NCBI GenBank assembly: GCA_020853155.1
Contig: JADYZL010000413.1
Location: 1 to 5,772 of the forward strand
Direction: 5' to 3'
From: Bryobacterales bacterium
Lineage (GTDB): Bacteria > Acidobacteriota > Terriglobia > Bryobacterales > Bryobacteraceae
DNA: 5,772 nt
Positions 1-5,772 of the stretch are shown piece after piece. The stretch's first letter is position 1. The number at the start of each line of letters is the position of its first letter. The position numbers and the translations under genes were made by a program. The notes below the pieces were generated by a model. The model did not search any database. It saw nothing but the letters and a program-made list of their open reading frames with translations, and was not told where the DNA came from.

Positions 1-1030
1 CCGCTTCCACTTTGCTGAAATCGAGCGTGGTGGAATAGATCAGCGGGGAAACATACTCCAGGAACTCCGCGCCCAACTCCGTGTCTCCCGCCGCCGTGCG
101 CGCCTTCAGGAGCATTTGCAGTTCCCAATCGCGGGCGCGGTTCTTGTAGTATTTCTGCGCGGCATCCAGCGAGATGCAGATTTCGCCGATGCTCCCTTCA
201 GGGCGAAGGCGCAGGTCCACCCGGTAGCACATTCCTTCGGCGGTGTAGGTCGAGAGCGTGTCGCAGAGCAGGTGGCTGAGTTTCTGGAAGAACTCCTTGT
301 TTGAGATCGATTTTGCCCCGTTCGTCTCGCCCGTGCCGCGATAGAAGAACATCAGGTCAATGTCGGAGGAGTAGTTCAGCTCCCTTCCGCCGAGCTTTCC
401 CAAAGCCATCACGCACATGCCGCAGGGCTGCGTTTCGCCGTTCTCGCCGGTGATGGTGGGCGTGCCGAAGCGGCGCTCGAGTTCGCGAAAGATGCGCTGA
501 TAGGAGACCCGCAGGATGGCGTCGGCCAGGTTCGAAAGCTCTTCGGTCACTTCCGCCACGCCCGCCAATTCGTACACGTCCTTGAGCACGATGCGCAGCA
601 ACTGGCGGCGGCGGAAGCGGGCCAGCAATTCCGCGGAGGGCGGGCCGGAGGTTTCCGTATTGAGAAAGTTCTCGAGCCGCCATTCCAACTGATCCGCGGT
701 GAGCACGGAATCGAGGTCGTGCGTGTGGAGCAGTTCTTCCAGCCACTCCGGGTTCCGGACAATCGCCTCGGAGAGAAAGCGGCTGTTCCCGAATACGGCG
801 ATCATCGCCTGCAAGCCGGCCGGGGAGGTGCCGAGGCGGAGCAGCGCTTCCGGGCGATCTTCGAGCAGACGATCCAGGTAATGAAGCGTCTGGTCCGGGT
901 CCGGCGAACTCAGCACCAGAGCTTGCAGCTTCCTCGTCACTTCCGTTCCCAGGAAGTGGCTGAGGGCCTCTGTCGTTCGGCTCGCGCGTTCTACATCCCG
1001 GAACGCTACTCGGGAAAGAAAGGCTTGCAT
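1..1030 (-). CDS. glnE: Bifunctional glutamine synthetase adenylyltransferase/adenylyl-removing enzyme, N-terminal part (runs off the left edge)
   Basis: This is the first 343 residues of GlnE, which attaches AMP to a tyrosine of glutamine synthetase when nitrogen is plentiful and removes it when nitrogen is scarce; it acts in the cytoplasm. The part present is the adenylyl-removing half. Its nucleotidyltransferase core is clear: ALGKLGGRELNYSSDIDL at residues 209-226 gives the paired aspartates D223 and D225, and YRVDLRLRPEG at 269-279 supplies the third acidic residue, D272. A helical region precedes it (about residues 1-180). The adenylylating half of this family (normally about 900-1000 residues in total) lies outside the window, so integrity of the whole gene cannot be judged. 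The ATG at 1030 follows the MOSC gene stop by 7 bp; the nearest purine-rich stretch, AAGGGG, is about 12 nt upstream, a rather long spacing. No frameshift is seen in the visible part. Identification rests on motif recognition and is strong. Confidence 0.93.
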   Translation of the reverse strand, partial: MQAFLSRVAFRDVERASRTTEALSHFLGTEVTRKLQALVLSSPDPDQTLHYLDRLLEDRPEALLRLGTSPAGLQAMIAVFGNSRFLSEAIVRNPEWLEELLHTHDLDSVLTADQLEWRLENFLNTETSGPPSAELLARFRRRQLLRIVLKDVYELAGVAEVTEELSNLADAILRVSYQRIFRELERRFGTPTITGENGETQPCGMCVMALGKLGGRELNYSSDIDLMFFYRGTGETNGAKSISNKEFFQKLSHLLCDTLSTYTAEGMCYRVDLRLRPEGSIGEICISLDAAQKYYKNRARDWELQMLLKARTAAGDTELGAEFLEYVSPLIYSTTLDFSKVEA

Positions 1031-1037
1031 CGTAAAC

Positions 1038-1622
1038 TTATGCCCCTTGCGGTTTGGCTATGCTTCCTACCGCATTGGAGCGCCCGGCCTCATTCTCGCG
1101 AACACGCATCTGTTCCGATTGCTCCTCGCGAGCGGTCATGTGTTCGACGCTGATTATATCGTTCGGGCGCACCCTGCCGGGCTCCAGTACCTTGGCGTAG
1201 AAGCCGCTCTTTCCCCATCTGGGCGAAGCGGGGTCCCCGGCCTTCACCCGCTCATCGTAGATTGCCGCCTGGATTCCCGTTCCGTAAACGCTGAGCGTTT
1301 CGCAAGGCCGCCGCATTCTCGTGATCTCGATCAGCGCATCGCCCACGCGCAGCCGGTCTCCGAAGCGGATCTGGCTGTAGACGAGCCCTTCGGTCGTGAG
1401 GTTCTCGCCGGTTGCGCCCGCGAATACCGGGAAGCCCTGGGCGCGCAGATCGTCGAGCACCTCGATGCTCATCAGAAGCACCGCTTTCAACGGGCCTCCG
1501 TGGTATTCCGGATGATTCCAGCGGTCGCCGTCAAAGCCCTCGGCGCCGAGGCGGCCTTCGGGAATGGGCCGCTTTGGCACGCCCCCCGGCGAGATGTTCA
1601 CTTGAAGCACTTTCCCTTGCAT
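1038..1622 (-). CDS. MOSC domain-containing protein (YiiM-like)
   Basis: A 194-residue cytoplasmic protein made almost entirely of a MOSC domain, the fold found at the C-terminus of molybdenum cofactor sulfurase and in YiiM/YuaD-type stand-alone proteins. Visible family marks are the N-terminal VLQVNISPGGVPKRP, the EYHGGPLKAV segment, GATGENLTTEGL near residue 70, and a conserved cysteine in RMRRPCETL at residue 107, the position that family members are thought to use for carrying sulfur or binding the cofactor. The last 30 or so residues are hydrophilic and look unconserved. Two starts are possible: GTG at 1631 or ATG at 1622. I chose ATG because the fold begins directly with MQGKVLQVN; neither has a good ribosome-binding site. 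The gene leads tightly into glnE, suggesting a shared transcript. The substrate is unknown for most stand-alone members; a role in detoxifying N-hydroxylated bases, as shown for E. coli YiiM, is one possibility. Confidence 0.9.
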   Translation of the reverse strand: MQGKVLQVNISPGGVPKRPIPEGRLGAEGFDGDRWNHPEYHGGPLKAVLLMSIEVLDDLRAQGFPVFAGATGENLTTEGLVYSQIRFGDRLRVGDALIEITRMRRPCETLSVYGTGIQAAIYDERVKAGDPASPRWGKSGFYAKVLEPGRVRPNDIISVEHMTAREEQSEQMRVRENEAGRSNAVGSIAKPQGA

Positions 1623-1691
1623 CGCATCCACAGCGTAGCATTCCCGTTCGCGGGCGAGGGCCGCGAAGGCCCGGTGCTAAACTCAAGAGCA
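1623..1691. promoter_or_regulatory. Divergent intergenic region between MOSC-glnE and the ABC exporter operon
   Basis: This gap of about 70 bp must hold the start signals for both the leftward MOSC-glnE unit and the rightward exporter operon, unless these lie inside the neighbouring coding regions. I could not find a convincing -35/-10 pair in either direction; TAAACT at 1678-1683 resembles a -10 box for the exporter, but has no matching -35 and would leave almost no leader. The main visible structure is a pair of overlapping inverted repeats, listed separately. Confidence 0.5.
1647..1672. repeat. Two overlapping inverted repeats in the divergent promoter region
   Basis: TTCGCGG (1647-1653) and CCGCGAA (1661-1667) are perfect 7-bp inverted arms around a 7-nt centre. 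Overlapping them, GGGCC (1658-1662) and GGCCC (1668-1672) form a second 5-bp repeat with a 5-nt centre. As RNA the two hairpins exclude each other; as DNA the 21-bp element has the size of a dimeric repressor site. The repeats end 19 bases before the ATG of the exporter ATPase. A GC-rich background makes short repeats like these fairly likely by chance. Confidence 0.5.
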
Positions 1692-2732
1692 ATGCCCCCC
1701 GTCGTCGAGGTTGAGAATCTGGTGAAGGATTTTCGCACCTTTGACCGCCGGGAAGGCGTCTGGGGCGCAATTCAGGACCTCTATTCCCGCCGCTACCGCA
1801 ATTTCCGGGCCGTGGACAACGTAAGCTTTTCCATCGGCCAAGGCGAGATGGTGGGCTACATCGGCCCCAACGGCGCGGGCAAATCCACTTCCATCAAAAT
1901 GCTCACGGGCATTCTGGTGCCAAGCTCCGGGCGCATCGCCGCCAACGGCTTCAGCCCCTGGCGGGAGCGCACCCGCTACGCCCGTACGATCGGCGTGGTC
2001 TTCGGCCAGCGCACGCAGCTCTGGTGGGATATCGGCGTCGTCGAAAGTTTCCGGCTGCTCCAGAAGATCTACGAAATTCCCCAGGCCGAGTATGAGCACC
2101 GCCTCTCGAAGTTCGACGAGGTGCTGGAGCTTAAGCGCTATTTACACACCCCGGTGCGTAAGCTCTCCCTCGGCGAGCGGATGCGCTGCGATGTCGCCGC
2201 CGCGCTACTGCACAACCCGCCGCTGCTCTTTCTCGATGAGCCTACCATCGGCCTCGATATCGTCGCCAAGGAAAGCATCCGCACCTTTCTCAAGGAAGTG
2301 AACCGCGAGAATGGCACCACGATGCTCCTCACCACCCATGACCTTTCGGACATCGAGGAACTCTGCCACCGCCTGATGATCATTGACCATGGCAGGGTTC
2401 TCTACGATGGAGGCCTCCCGGAACTCAAGCGCATGCTGTGGGAAGAGAGCACGCTGAAGGTGGACCTGCGGGACCGGGATCAGGCCGCCCAGCTTGCCGT
2501 GTTCTCCATGGAGGGCGTAGGCGTGGAACGGGTGGATGAACTCAGTTACCGGCTGCGCTTCCGGCGGGAAGAGGTGCAGCCCGCCGAACTCATCCGGCGC
2601 ATCGTGAATGAGGTGCAGGTGCTCGACCTCACCATGGAAGAGCAGCCCATTGAGGAAGTGGTGCGGCGCATTTACACCGGGGAAGCGCTGCACGACGACG
2701 CCCACGGCACGCCGGAGAATGCGCGGCCATGA
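1692..2732 (+). CDS. ABC-2 type exporter, ATP-binding subunit (COG4586-like)
   Basis: A 346-residue ATPase that should power the two membrane subunits encoded just downstream. All nucleotide-binding motifs are present: Walker A GPNGAGKST at residues 58-66, Q-loop glutamine Q106 in VVFGQRTQLWW, signature LSLGE at 158-162 (a common variant of LSGGQ), Walker B LLFLDEP at 178-184 with catalytic E183, D-loop around 186-189 and switch histidine H216 in TTHD. The stretch between the first strand and Walker A is longer than in simple ABC ATPases (about residues 15-40, REGVWGAIQDLYSRRYRNF), typical of the COG4586 group, and a C-terminal domain of about 100 residues follows the core. The open frame extends upstream to 1047, but that part runs antisense through the MOSC gene and has no family resemblance; MPPVVEVENLVKDF is the natural start although its ribosome-binding site is weak. 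The stop overlaps the next start as ATGA. Subunit role is certain, cargo unknown. Confidence 0.95.
   Translation: MPPVVEVENLVKDFRTFDRREGVWGAIQDLYSRRYRNFRAVDNVSFSIGQGEMVGYIGPNGAGKSTSIKMLTGILVPSSGRIAANGFSPWRERTRYARTIGVVFGQRTQLWWDIGVVESFRLLQKIYEIPQAEYEHRLSKFDEVLELKRYLHTPVRKLSLGERMRCDVAAALLHNPPLLFLDEPTIGLDIVAKESIRTFLKEVNRENGTTMLLTTHDLSDIEELCHRLMIIDHGRVLYDGGLPELKRMLWEESTLKVDLRDRDQAAQLAVFSMEGVGVERVDELSYRLRFRREEVQPAELIRRIVNEVQVLDLTMEEQPIEEVVRRIYTGEALHDDAHGTPENARP
2714..2717 (+). promoter_or_regulatory. Probable ribosome-binding site of the first permease
   Basis: GGAG lies inside the end of the ATPase gene, 11 nt before the permease ATG at 2729. The spacing is at the long end of the usual range. 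Because the two genes overlap by four bases (ATGA), translational coupling probably contributes as well. Confidence 0.45.
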
Positions 2733-3544
2733 CGCTCGCCGGTTGGACCAATTTCCCCGCGCTGGTGGAGTTCGGCAAGATCGGCTTCGTCAATATGCTC
2801 GCCTTCCGCCTGCGCTATTACACGGGCATCCTCACCTACTTCATTAACGTCACGGTTTACTACTTCATCTGGCGCGCCATCTATGCGGCGGACCCTGGCT
2901 TCGCGGGCCTCTCCTTCGATGAGATGCTCACCTATGTCTCCATTGCGTGGATCATCCGTTCGCTCTACTTCAACAACATCGATGTGCAAATCTCGCAGGA
3001 GATCATTGAGGGGAAGATCACGTCCGCGCTCTTGAAGCCCATCGATTTGCAGGCAGCCACGCTCGCCCGCGCTCTCGGGGAATCCGTGTTCCGCCTCATC
3101 ATGCTCACCATCCCCTCGGCGATGGTGCTCTTCGCGGTCTATCGCCTGCATCTGCCCGCGAATTCACTCGCGTTCGCGCAATTCTCGCTGGCGCTGCTCG
3201 GGAGCATCCTGCTCGTGAGCGCCATCAACTTCATCGTCGGCGGGTTCGCCGTGAAGATGAAGAGCATCCTTGGGTTGCTTCGCGCCAAATTCTACGTGAT
3301 GGATTTGCTCAGCGGCCTCATCGTCCCCATCTCCATCTTCCCCTCGCCCTTTCGGGAACTCAGCGAGTGGCTCCCCTTTCAGCACATTGTGTATACGCCG
3401 CTGATGCTCTATCTCGGCAAACTCAGCGGAGCGGAAGCCTGGCTGGCGCTGGGTGTTACCTGGGTTTGGGTGTTTGCGCTCATCGCCACCGGTTCGATTT
3501 TCTGGAAATCGATGACGAAGCACATGACGATTCACGGAGGATAG
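2729..3544 (+). CDS. ABC-2 type exporter, permease subunit 1 (COG4587-like)
   Basis: A 271-residue inner-membrane protein with about six hydrophobic segments, roughly at residues 31-53, 65-83, 119-139, 150-174, 187-206 and 236-259, the normal plan for an ABC-2 permease. Between the second and third segments lies EIIEGKITSALLKPIDL (residues 91-107), the cytoplasmic signature that members of this permease group share in the form of a glycine-rich turn followed by LL-K/R-P. No cleavable signal peptide is seen. It begins within the ATPase stop codon and is followed 7 bp later by a second, dissimilar permease, so the complex is expected to be one copy of each permease with an ATPase dimer. This ATPase plus two-permease arrangement is the COG4586/4587/3694 set; a homologous set in Synechocystis has been linked to viologen export, but cargo cannot be inferred here. 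Confidence 0.92.
   Translation: MTLAGWTNFPALVEFGKIGFVNMLAFRLRYYTGILTYFINVTVYYFIWRAIYAADPGFAGLSFDEMLTYVSIAWIIRSLYFNNIDVQISQEIIEGKITSALLKPIDLQAATLARALGESVFRLIMLTIPSAMVLFAVYRLHLPANSLAFAQFSLALLGSILLVSAINFIVGGFAVKMKSILGLLRAKFYVMDLLSGLIVPISIFPSPFRELSEWLPFQHIVYTPLMLYLGKLSGAEAWLALGVTWVWVFALIATGSIFWKSMTKHMTIHGG
3536..3540 (+). promoter_or_regulatory. Ribosome-binding site of the second permease
   Basis: GGAGG sits in the last codons of the first permease gene, 11 nt before the ATG at 3552. It is a strong match to the 16S rRNA tail and supports this start over any internal methionine. Confidence 0.6.
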
Positions 3545-3551
3545 CCAACTT

Positions 3552-4340
3552 ATGCGGACTCTATCGCTTATCTGGCAATACTTCGTTCAATACTCGAAGG
3601 TCCGCCTGGCCTATCGCGGAGATTTCCTTACCTCCGTCATCACCACCATGTTCGGCGCGGTGGCCGGAATCGCCGCCGTGTATCTCATCTTCCATCGCGC
3701 CCCGCTCATTCATGGCTGGAGCTTCGACGAGATCCTGTTCCTCTACGGCTTCGGGTTGCTGCCGCTCTCGCTCTTCAACCTGCTGAGCATCAATCTCTAC
3801 TTCTTCAGCGAGGTCTATATCGTCCAGGGGAAGTTTGACCGCGTGCTTTTGCGGCCTGTGCATACGCTGGTTCAGATCCTGTTTGAGCAGTTCCGCATCG
3901 AGGCGTTGGGGGATACGGCGTTGGGCCTCGCCGTTCTGTGGGCCACCGCGCCCAAGGTGGGCATCGCCCTCGATCTTCGATTCTGGCTGCTCGCCATTGT
4001 CTTCACGGTGCTGGGAGCCACGCTCTATCTGGCCATCTTCCTCTCGCTGACGGCGGTGAGTTTCTGGATGGAAGATCGCGTCGGCATCATTCCGCCGATC
4101 TACAATATGATGGCCTTCGGGCGCTACCCACTCGACATTTATGGCACGCCGATCAAGCTGATGTTGAGCTGGGTGATCCCCTTCGGTTTCGCGGGCTTTT
4201 ACCCCGTGGCTTACCTGCTTGGCAAGGAAGGCATGCTGCTGTTCGCGTGGCTGCTTCCCGTCGTCACGGCGTGCTTTCTCGCTCTGGCCGTCCTCGTCTG
4301 GAATCGCGGGGTCCGGAATTATTCCTCTACGGGCAGCTGA
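3552..4340 (+). CDS. ABC-2 type exporter, permease subunit 2 (COG3694/DUF990-like)
   Basis: A 262-residue inner-membrane protein, the second half of the heteromeric export channel. Hydrophobic segments fall near residues 27-47, 61-82, 115-133, 142-170, 203-224 and 227-249. The cytoplasmic loop motif VQGKFDRVLLRPVHTL (residues 91-106) is the classic form of the family signature, and RYPLDIYGTPIKLMLSWVIP (191-210) with FAGFYPVAYLLG just after it matches the conserved end of the ABC2_membrane_6 (DUF990) family. It shares topology and the G-x-x-x-x-LL-x-P loop with the first permease but little else, consistent with an old duplication. It is the last gene of the operon; no intrinsic terminator with a T-run is visible after its stop. 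Confidence 0.92.
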   Translation: MRTLSLIWQYFVQYSKVRLAYRGDFLTSVITTMFGAVAGIAAVYLIFHRAPLIHGWSFDEILFLYGFGLLPLSLFNLLSINLYFFSEVYIVQGKFDRVLLRPVHTLVQILFEQFRIEALGDTALGLAVLWATAPKVGIALDLRFWLLAIVFTVLGATLYLAIFLSLTAVSFWMEDRVGIIPPIYNMMAFGRYPLDIYGTPIKLMLSWVIPFGFAGFYPVAYLLGKEGMLLFAWLLPVVTACFLALAVLVWNRGVRNYSSTGS

Positions 4341-4356
4341 CGCCCGCTGTGAGAAT

Positions 4357-4419
4357 CCTGTGCGGCTCCAGCCGGCGCATTTCCACTACGGCGCGATTGA
4401 TACAGTGGAAGCGCACAGG
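4357..4419 (+). repeat. Nested inverted repeats, possible structured leader or operator
   Basis: The outer arms CCTGTGCG (4357-4364) and CGCACAGG (4412-4419) are perfect 8-bp complements. Inside them, TTCCACT (4381-4387) and AGTGGAA (4404-4410) are perfect 7-bp complements with a 16-nt centre. The inner stem can alternatively be extended by GCGC (4375-4378) pairing with GCGC (4411-4414) across a 2-nt bulge, which would compete with the outer stem. A small GGC/GCC stem (4365-4373) could form in the left-hand space. The structure ends five bases before the Shine-Dalgarno, so as RNA it could affect translation; as DNA the inner repeat could be a regulator site. It does not match any riboswitch I recognise. 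Confidence 0.5.
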
Positions 4420-4424
4420 CAAGC

Positions 4425-4430
4425 AAGGAG
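4425..4430 (+). promoter_or_regulatory. Ribosome-binding site of the DUF6528 gene
   Basis: AAGGAG with a 7-nt spacer before the ATG at 4438 is close to ideal. It decides the start: the same reading frame is open back to 4219, inside the second permease gene, but only the 4438 start has a ribosome-binding site and yields a protein with a signal peptide at its N-terminus. Confidence 0.8.
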
Positions 4431-4437
4431 CAATCGA

Positions 4438-5355
4438 ATGCCGATTCCAGAACTCTCCCGCCGAAGCTTCGTTACGGCGCTTGCGGCATCCTCCGCGCTC
4501 TCCCTGCGAGGCGCCGCGAAGCCGCCCCGGCTGCTGGTGTGCGGGGGAAACGTCGTCTACGATGCGGAACTGGCAGGAACGGCGGAGAACCCACGCTGGG
4601 GAGAGGTCCGCGTGTGGCGGCCCGGCGAGAGCAAAGGGCTTCCCGCGAGCTACGTGGAGAAGCGGTTCGCAACCACCGACGATTGCAAGCCGATCGACGG
4701 TGGGACGCACGTGTTGGTGACCGCTTCGAGCGGCGGCGTCGCGATCTACGAACGAGCGAGCCTTGCAACGAAGTTCTACGCACATGTCGCGAATGCGCAC
4801 TCGGCTTGCATGCTGCCGGGCGGGCACGTGGTGGTTGCGGCTTCGGTTTCCGCGGAGGGCAATGCGCTCGTGCTGTTTCATCGTTCCACGAGTGAGCGCG
4901 CCCTCTTTCGCACGCCCCTCGAATCCGCGCACGGCGTTGTTTGGGATGAGAAGCGGGAGACGCTCTATGCCGTCGGCATGGGCCATGTGGAAGAATATGC
5001 GTTCCATCACGGCGGTGCGGCGAACGCCTCGCTGAAGCTGCTGCATCGCACAGCATTGCCTACCCGCGGCGGCCACGAACTCTCGCCCGGCGCGAAGGAG
5101 AACGAGTTGATCGTGACCTCGCAGGGCGGCGTCTACCTGTTTGATAAGGCGGCGCGGACCTTCGCGGATCATCCGATTCTTGGCCGGGAATTGGATGTGA
5201 AGTGCGTGAGCCTCCACCCGCCAACCGGCCGCATCGCTTACGTCAAGCCGGACGAAGGCAAAGGTGTCTGGTGGAGCTTTCGGATCCGGTTTCTCCATCC
5301 CGGGGGAAGCATCGCAAGCCCCGGCGAGCGTGTCTACAAGGTACGCTGGGCGTAG
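4438..5355 (+). CDS. Tat-exported DUF6528 family protein
   Basis: A 305-residue protein of unknown biochemical role. The N-terminus carries a twin-arginine signal, LSRRSFVTALAAS (residues 6-18), followed by a short hydrophobic stretch to about residue 23 and a likely cleavage site near GAAK (25-28), so it should fold in the cytoplasm and be exported. The rest reads as short beta-strand units resembling a propeller: LLVCGGNVVYDAE (32-44), VRVWRPGE (57-64), DDCKPIDGGTHVLVTASSGG (81-100), AHSACMLPGGHVVVAASV (120-137), SAHGVVWDEKRETLYAVG (163-180), GGHELSPG (211-218), ENELIVTSQGGVYLFD (221-236) and VKCVSLHPPTGRIAYVK (254-270). These phrases match my recollection of DUF6528 proteins, including the conserved DDCKP, AHS, HGVVWD and GHxL elements; the family has no established function. 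It lies downstream of the exporter genes on the same strand and converges with a phosphatase-like gene. Length and frame look intact. Confidence 0.85.
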   Translation: MPIPELSRRSFVTALAASSALSLRGAAKPPRLLVCGGNVVYDAELAGTAENPRWGEVRVWRPGESKGLPASYVEKRFATTDDCKPIDGGTHVLVTASSGGVAIYERASLATKFYAHVANAHSACMLPGGHVVVAASVSAEGNALVLFHRSTSERALFRTPLESAHGVVWDEKRETLYAVGMGHVEEYAFHHGGAANASLKLLHRTALPTRGGHELSPGAKENELIVTSQGGVYLFDKAARTFADHPILGRELDVKCVSLHPPTGRIAYVKPDEGKGVWWSFRIRFLHPGGSIASPGERVYKVRWA

Positions 5356-5368
5356 CCTGCCGCCGTTC

Positions 5369-5772
5369 TTAGCGCCTCAAGACCTCGGCAATGGGCTTGC
5401 CTGTTTTCGGGAATGCACCATGGTAATCTTCGCCTAACAGCGCCGCCAGAGTAGCCGCGATCTGGTTCTGCGTCACCGGCTGCGTGGAAGCGCGCTCCCC
5501 GAGCGGCGGTGTATCCGGACCCATCACCCCCAGCCAGACATACTTCGATTCCGGGATCTTCTGGCCGTGGCCTTTCCAGGAATCGCCCTGCGCGCCGCGC
5601 CCATGGTCCACCGCCAGAATCAGCGTAGTTTTTCCGCGATACTGCTCCATGGATTGCGCCAGATTCCATAGTTCCTCAATGTACGTGTCCACGCGGTTGG
5701 CAGCGTTCAGATAGAGATCGTAGCGCCCGCCATGCGCCCATTCATCCGTCTCCCCCAGCGCCAGATAGAAGA
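5369..5772 (-). CDS. Alkaline-phosphatase-superfamily metalloenzyme, C-terminal part (runs off the right edge)
   Basis: Only the last 133 residues are inside the window; the frame is open to the right edge, so the start lies beyond 5772. Counting from the edge, GETDEWAHGGRYDLYL holds D9 and H13, LILAVDHGRG holds the D55-H56 pair, and WKGHGQK holds H68. This D-x3-H, DH and later GH pattern is how the alkaline phosphatase superfamily (phosphodiesterases, sulfatases, cofactor-independent phosphoglycerate mutase) arranges its two metal sites. The tail (TQNQIAATLAALLGEDY) resembles the closing helix seen in nucleotide pyrophosphatase and sulfatase-like members. The nucleophile Thr/Ser and the N-terminus are not visible, so phosphatase, phosphodiesterase and sulfatase activities cannot be told apart, and whether it is exported is unknown. 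It converges with the DUF6528 gene at 13 bp. An internal GTG at 5692 is not the true start, because conserved metal ligands lie upstream of it. Confidence 0.82.
   Translation of the reverse strand, partial: FYLALGETDEWAHGGRYDLYLNAANRVDTYIEELWNLAQSMEQYRGKTTLILAVDHGRGAQGDSWKGHGQKIPESKYVWLGVMGPDTPPLGERASTQPVTQNQIAATLAALLGEDYHGAFPKTGKPIAEVLRR

Larger units (their letters stand above)
4341..4437 (+). promoter_or_regulatory. Intergenic leader upstream of the DUF6528 gene
   Basis: These 97 bp separate the exporter operon from the DUF6528 gene on the same strand. They hold nested inverted repeats (4357-4419, listed separately) and a good Shine-Dalgarno sequence. I see no clear -35/-10 promoter and no T-rich terminator, so it is open whether the DUF6528 gene has its own promoter or is read from the exporter operon. 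Confidence 0.45.

Noticed and set aside
1678..1683. TAAACT as a -10 promoter box for the exporter operon
   Set aside because: No acceptable -35 hexamer lies 16-18 bp upstream, and transcription would begin nearly at the ATG.
1047..1691. Open frame extending the ABC ATPase upstream by 215 codons, antisense to the MOSC gene
   Set aside because: The translated extension has no resemblance to any ABC N-terminus, lies entirely opposite a well-supported gene, and the family-like start is at 1692. Stop-free antisense frames are common in GC-rich DNA.
2205..2705. 166-codon minus-strand open frame inside the ATPase gene
   Set aside because: It is antisense to the conserved Walker B and C-terminal region and encodes no recognisable domain.
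4357..4419. Inverted repeats as an intrinsic terminator of the exporter operon
   Set aside because: No T-run follows either 3' arm, and the arms are separated by long loops, so this does not look like a Rho-independent terminator.
4219..4437. Upstream extension of the DUF6528 reading frame into the second permease gene
   Set aside because: It would bury the Tat signal internally and has no ribosome-binding site; AAGGAG with 7-nt spacing fixes the start at 4438.
4327..5298. 323-codon open frame on the minus strand opposite the DUF6528 gene
   Set aside because: Its protein has no recognisable motif or plausible composition, whereas the plus-strand frame has a ribosome-binding site, a Tat signal and family motifs. 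It is a codon-bias shadow.

Overview
The window is GC-rich bacterial chromosome (about 60% by eye) carrying seven protein genes, two of them cut by the window edges. There are no insertion sequences, CRISPR repeats, rRNA genes or recognisable tRNAs. The gene set (glnE, a MOSC protein, a three-gene ABC-2 exporter, a Tat-exported DUF6528 protein and an alkaline-phosphatase-superfamily enzyme) and the protein style suggest an Acidobacteriota chromosome, perhaps Bryobacterales/Solibacter-like. That assignment is recalled resemblance, not a search result.

Layout. Minus strand, 1-1622: a MOSC-domain protein followed after 7 bp by the first 343 codons of glnE, the adenylyltransferase/adenylyl-removing enzyme that tunes glutamine synthetase; glnE runs off the left edge. 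A divergent intergenic region of about 70 bp (1623-1691) holds two overlapping inverted repeats. Plus strand, 1692-4340: a compact operon of an ABC ATPase and two dissimilar six-helix ABC-2 permeases, joined by an ATGA overlap and a 7-bp gap. It should form one heteromeric export complex of the COG4586/COG4587/COG3694 type. Next, a 97-bp intergenic region (4341-4437) contains nested inverted repeats and a strong Shine-Dalgarno sequence in front of a twin-arginine-exported DUF6528 protein (4438-5355). Minus strand, 5369-5772: the C-terminal part of an alkaline-phosphatase-superfamily metalloenzyme, convergent with the DUF6528 gene and separated from it by only 13 bp.

Functionally this looks like ordinary chromosomal content: nitrogen-assimilation control, an exporter of unknown cargo, and two poorly characterised genes, one of them exported. 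I see no convincing new multi-gene system. The points most worth a second look are the inverted-repeat structures in the two regulatory gaps and the uncharacterised DUF6528 protein.
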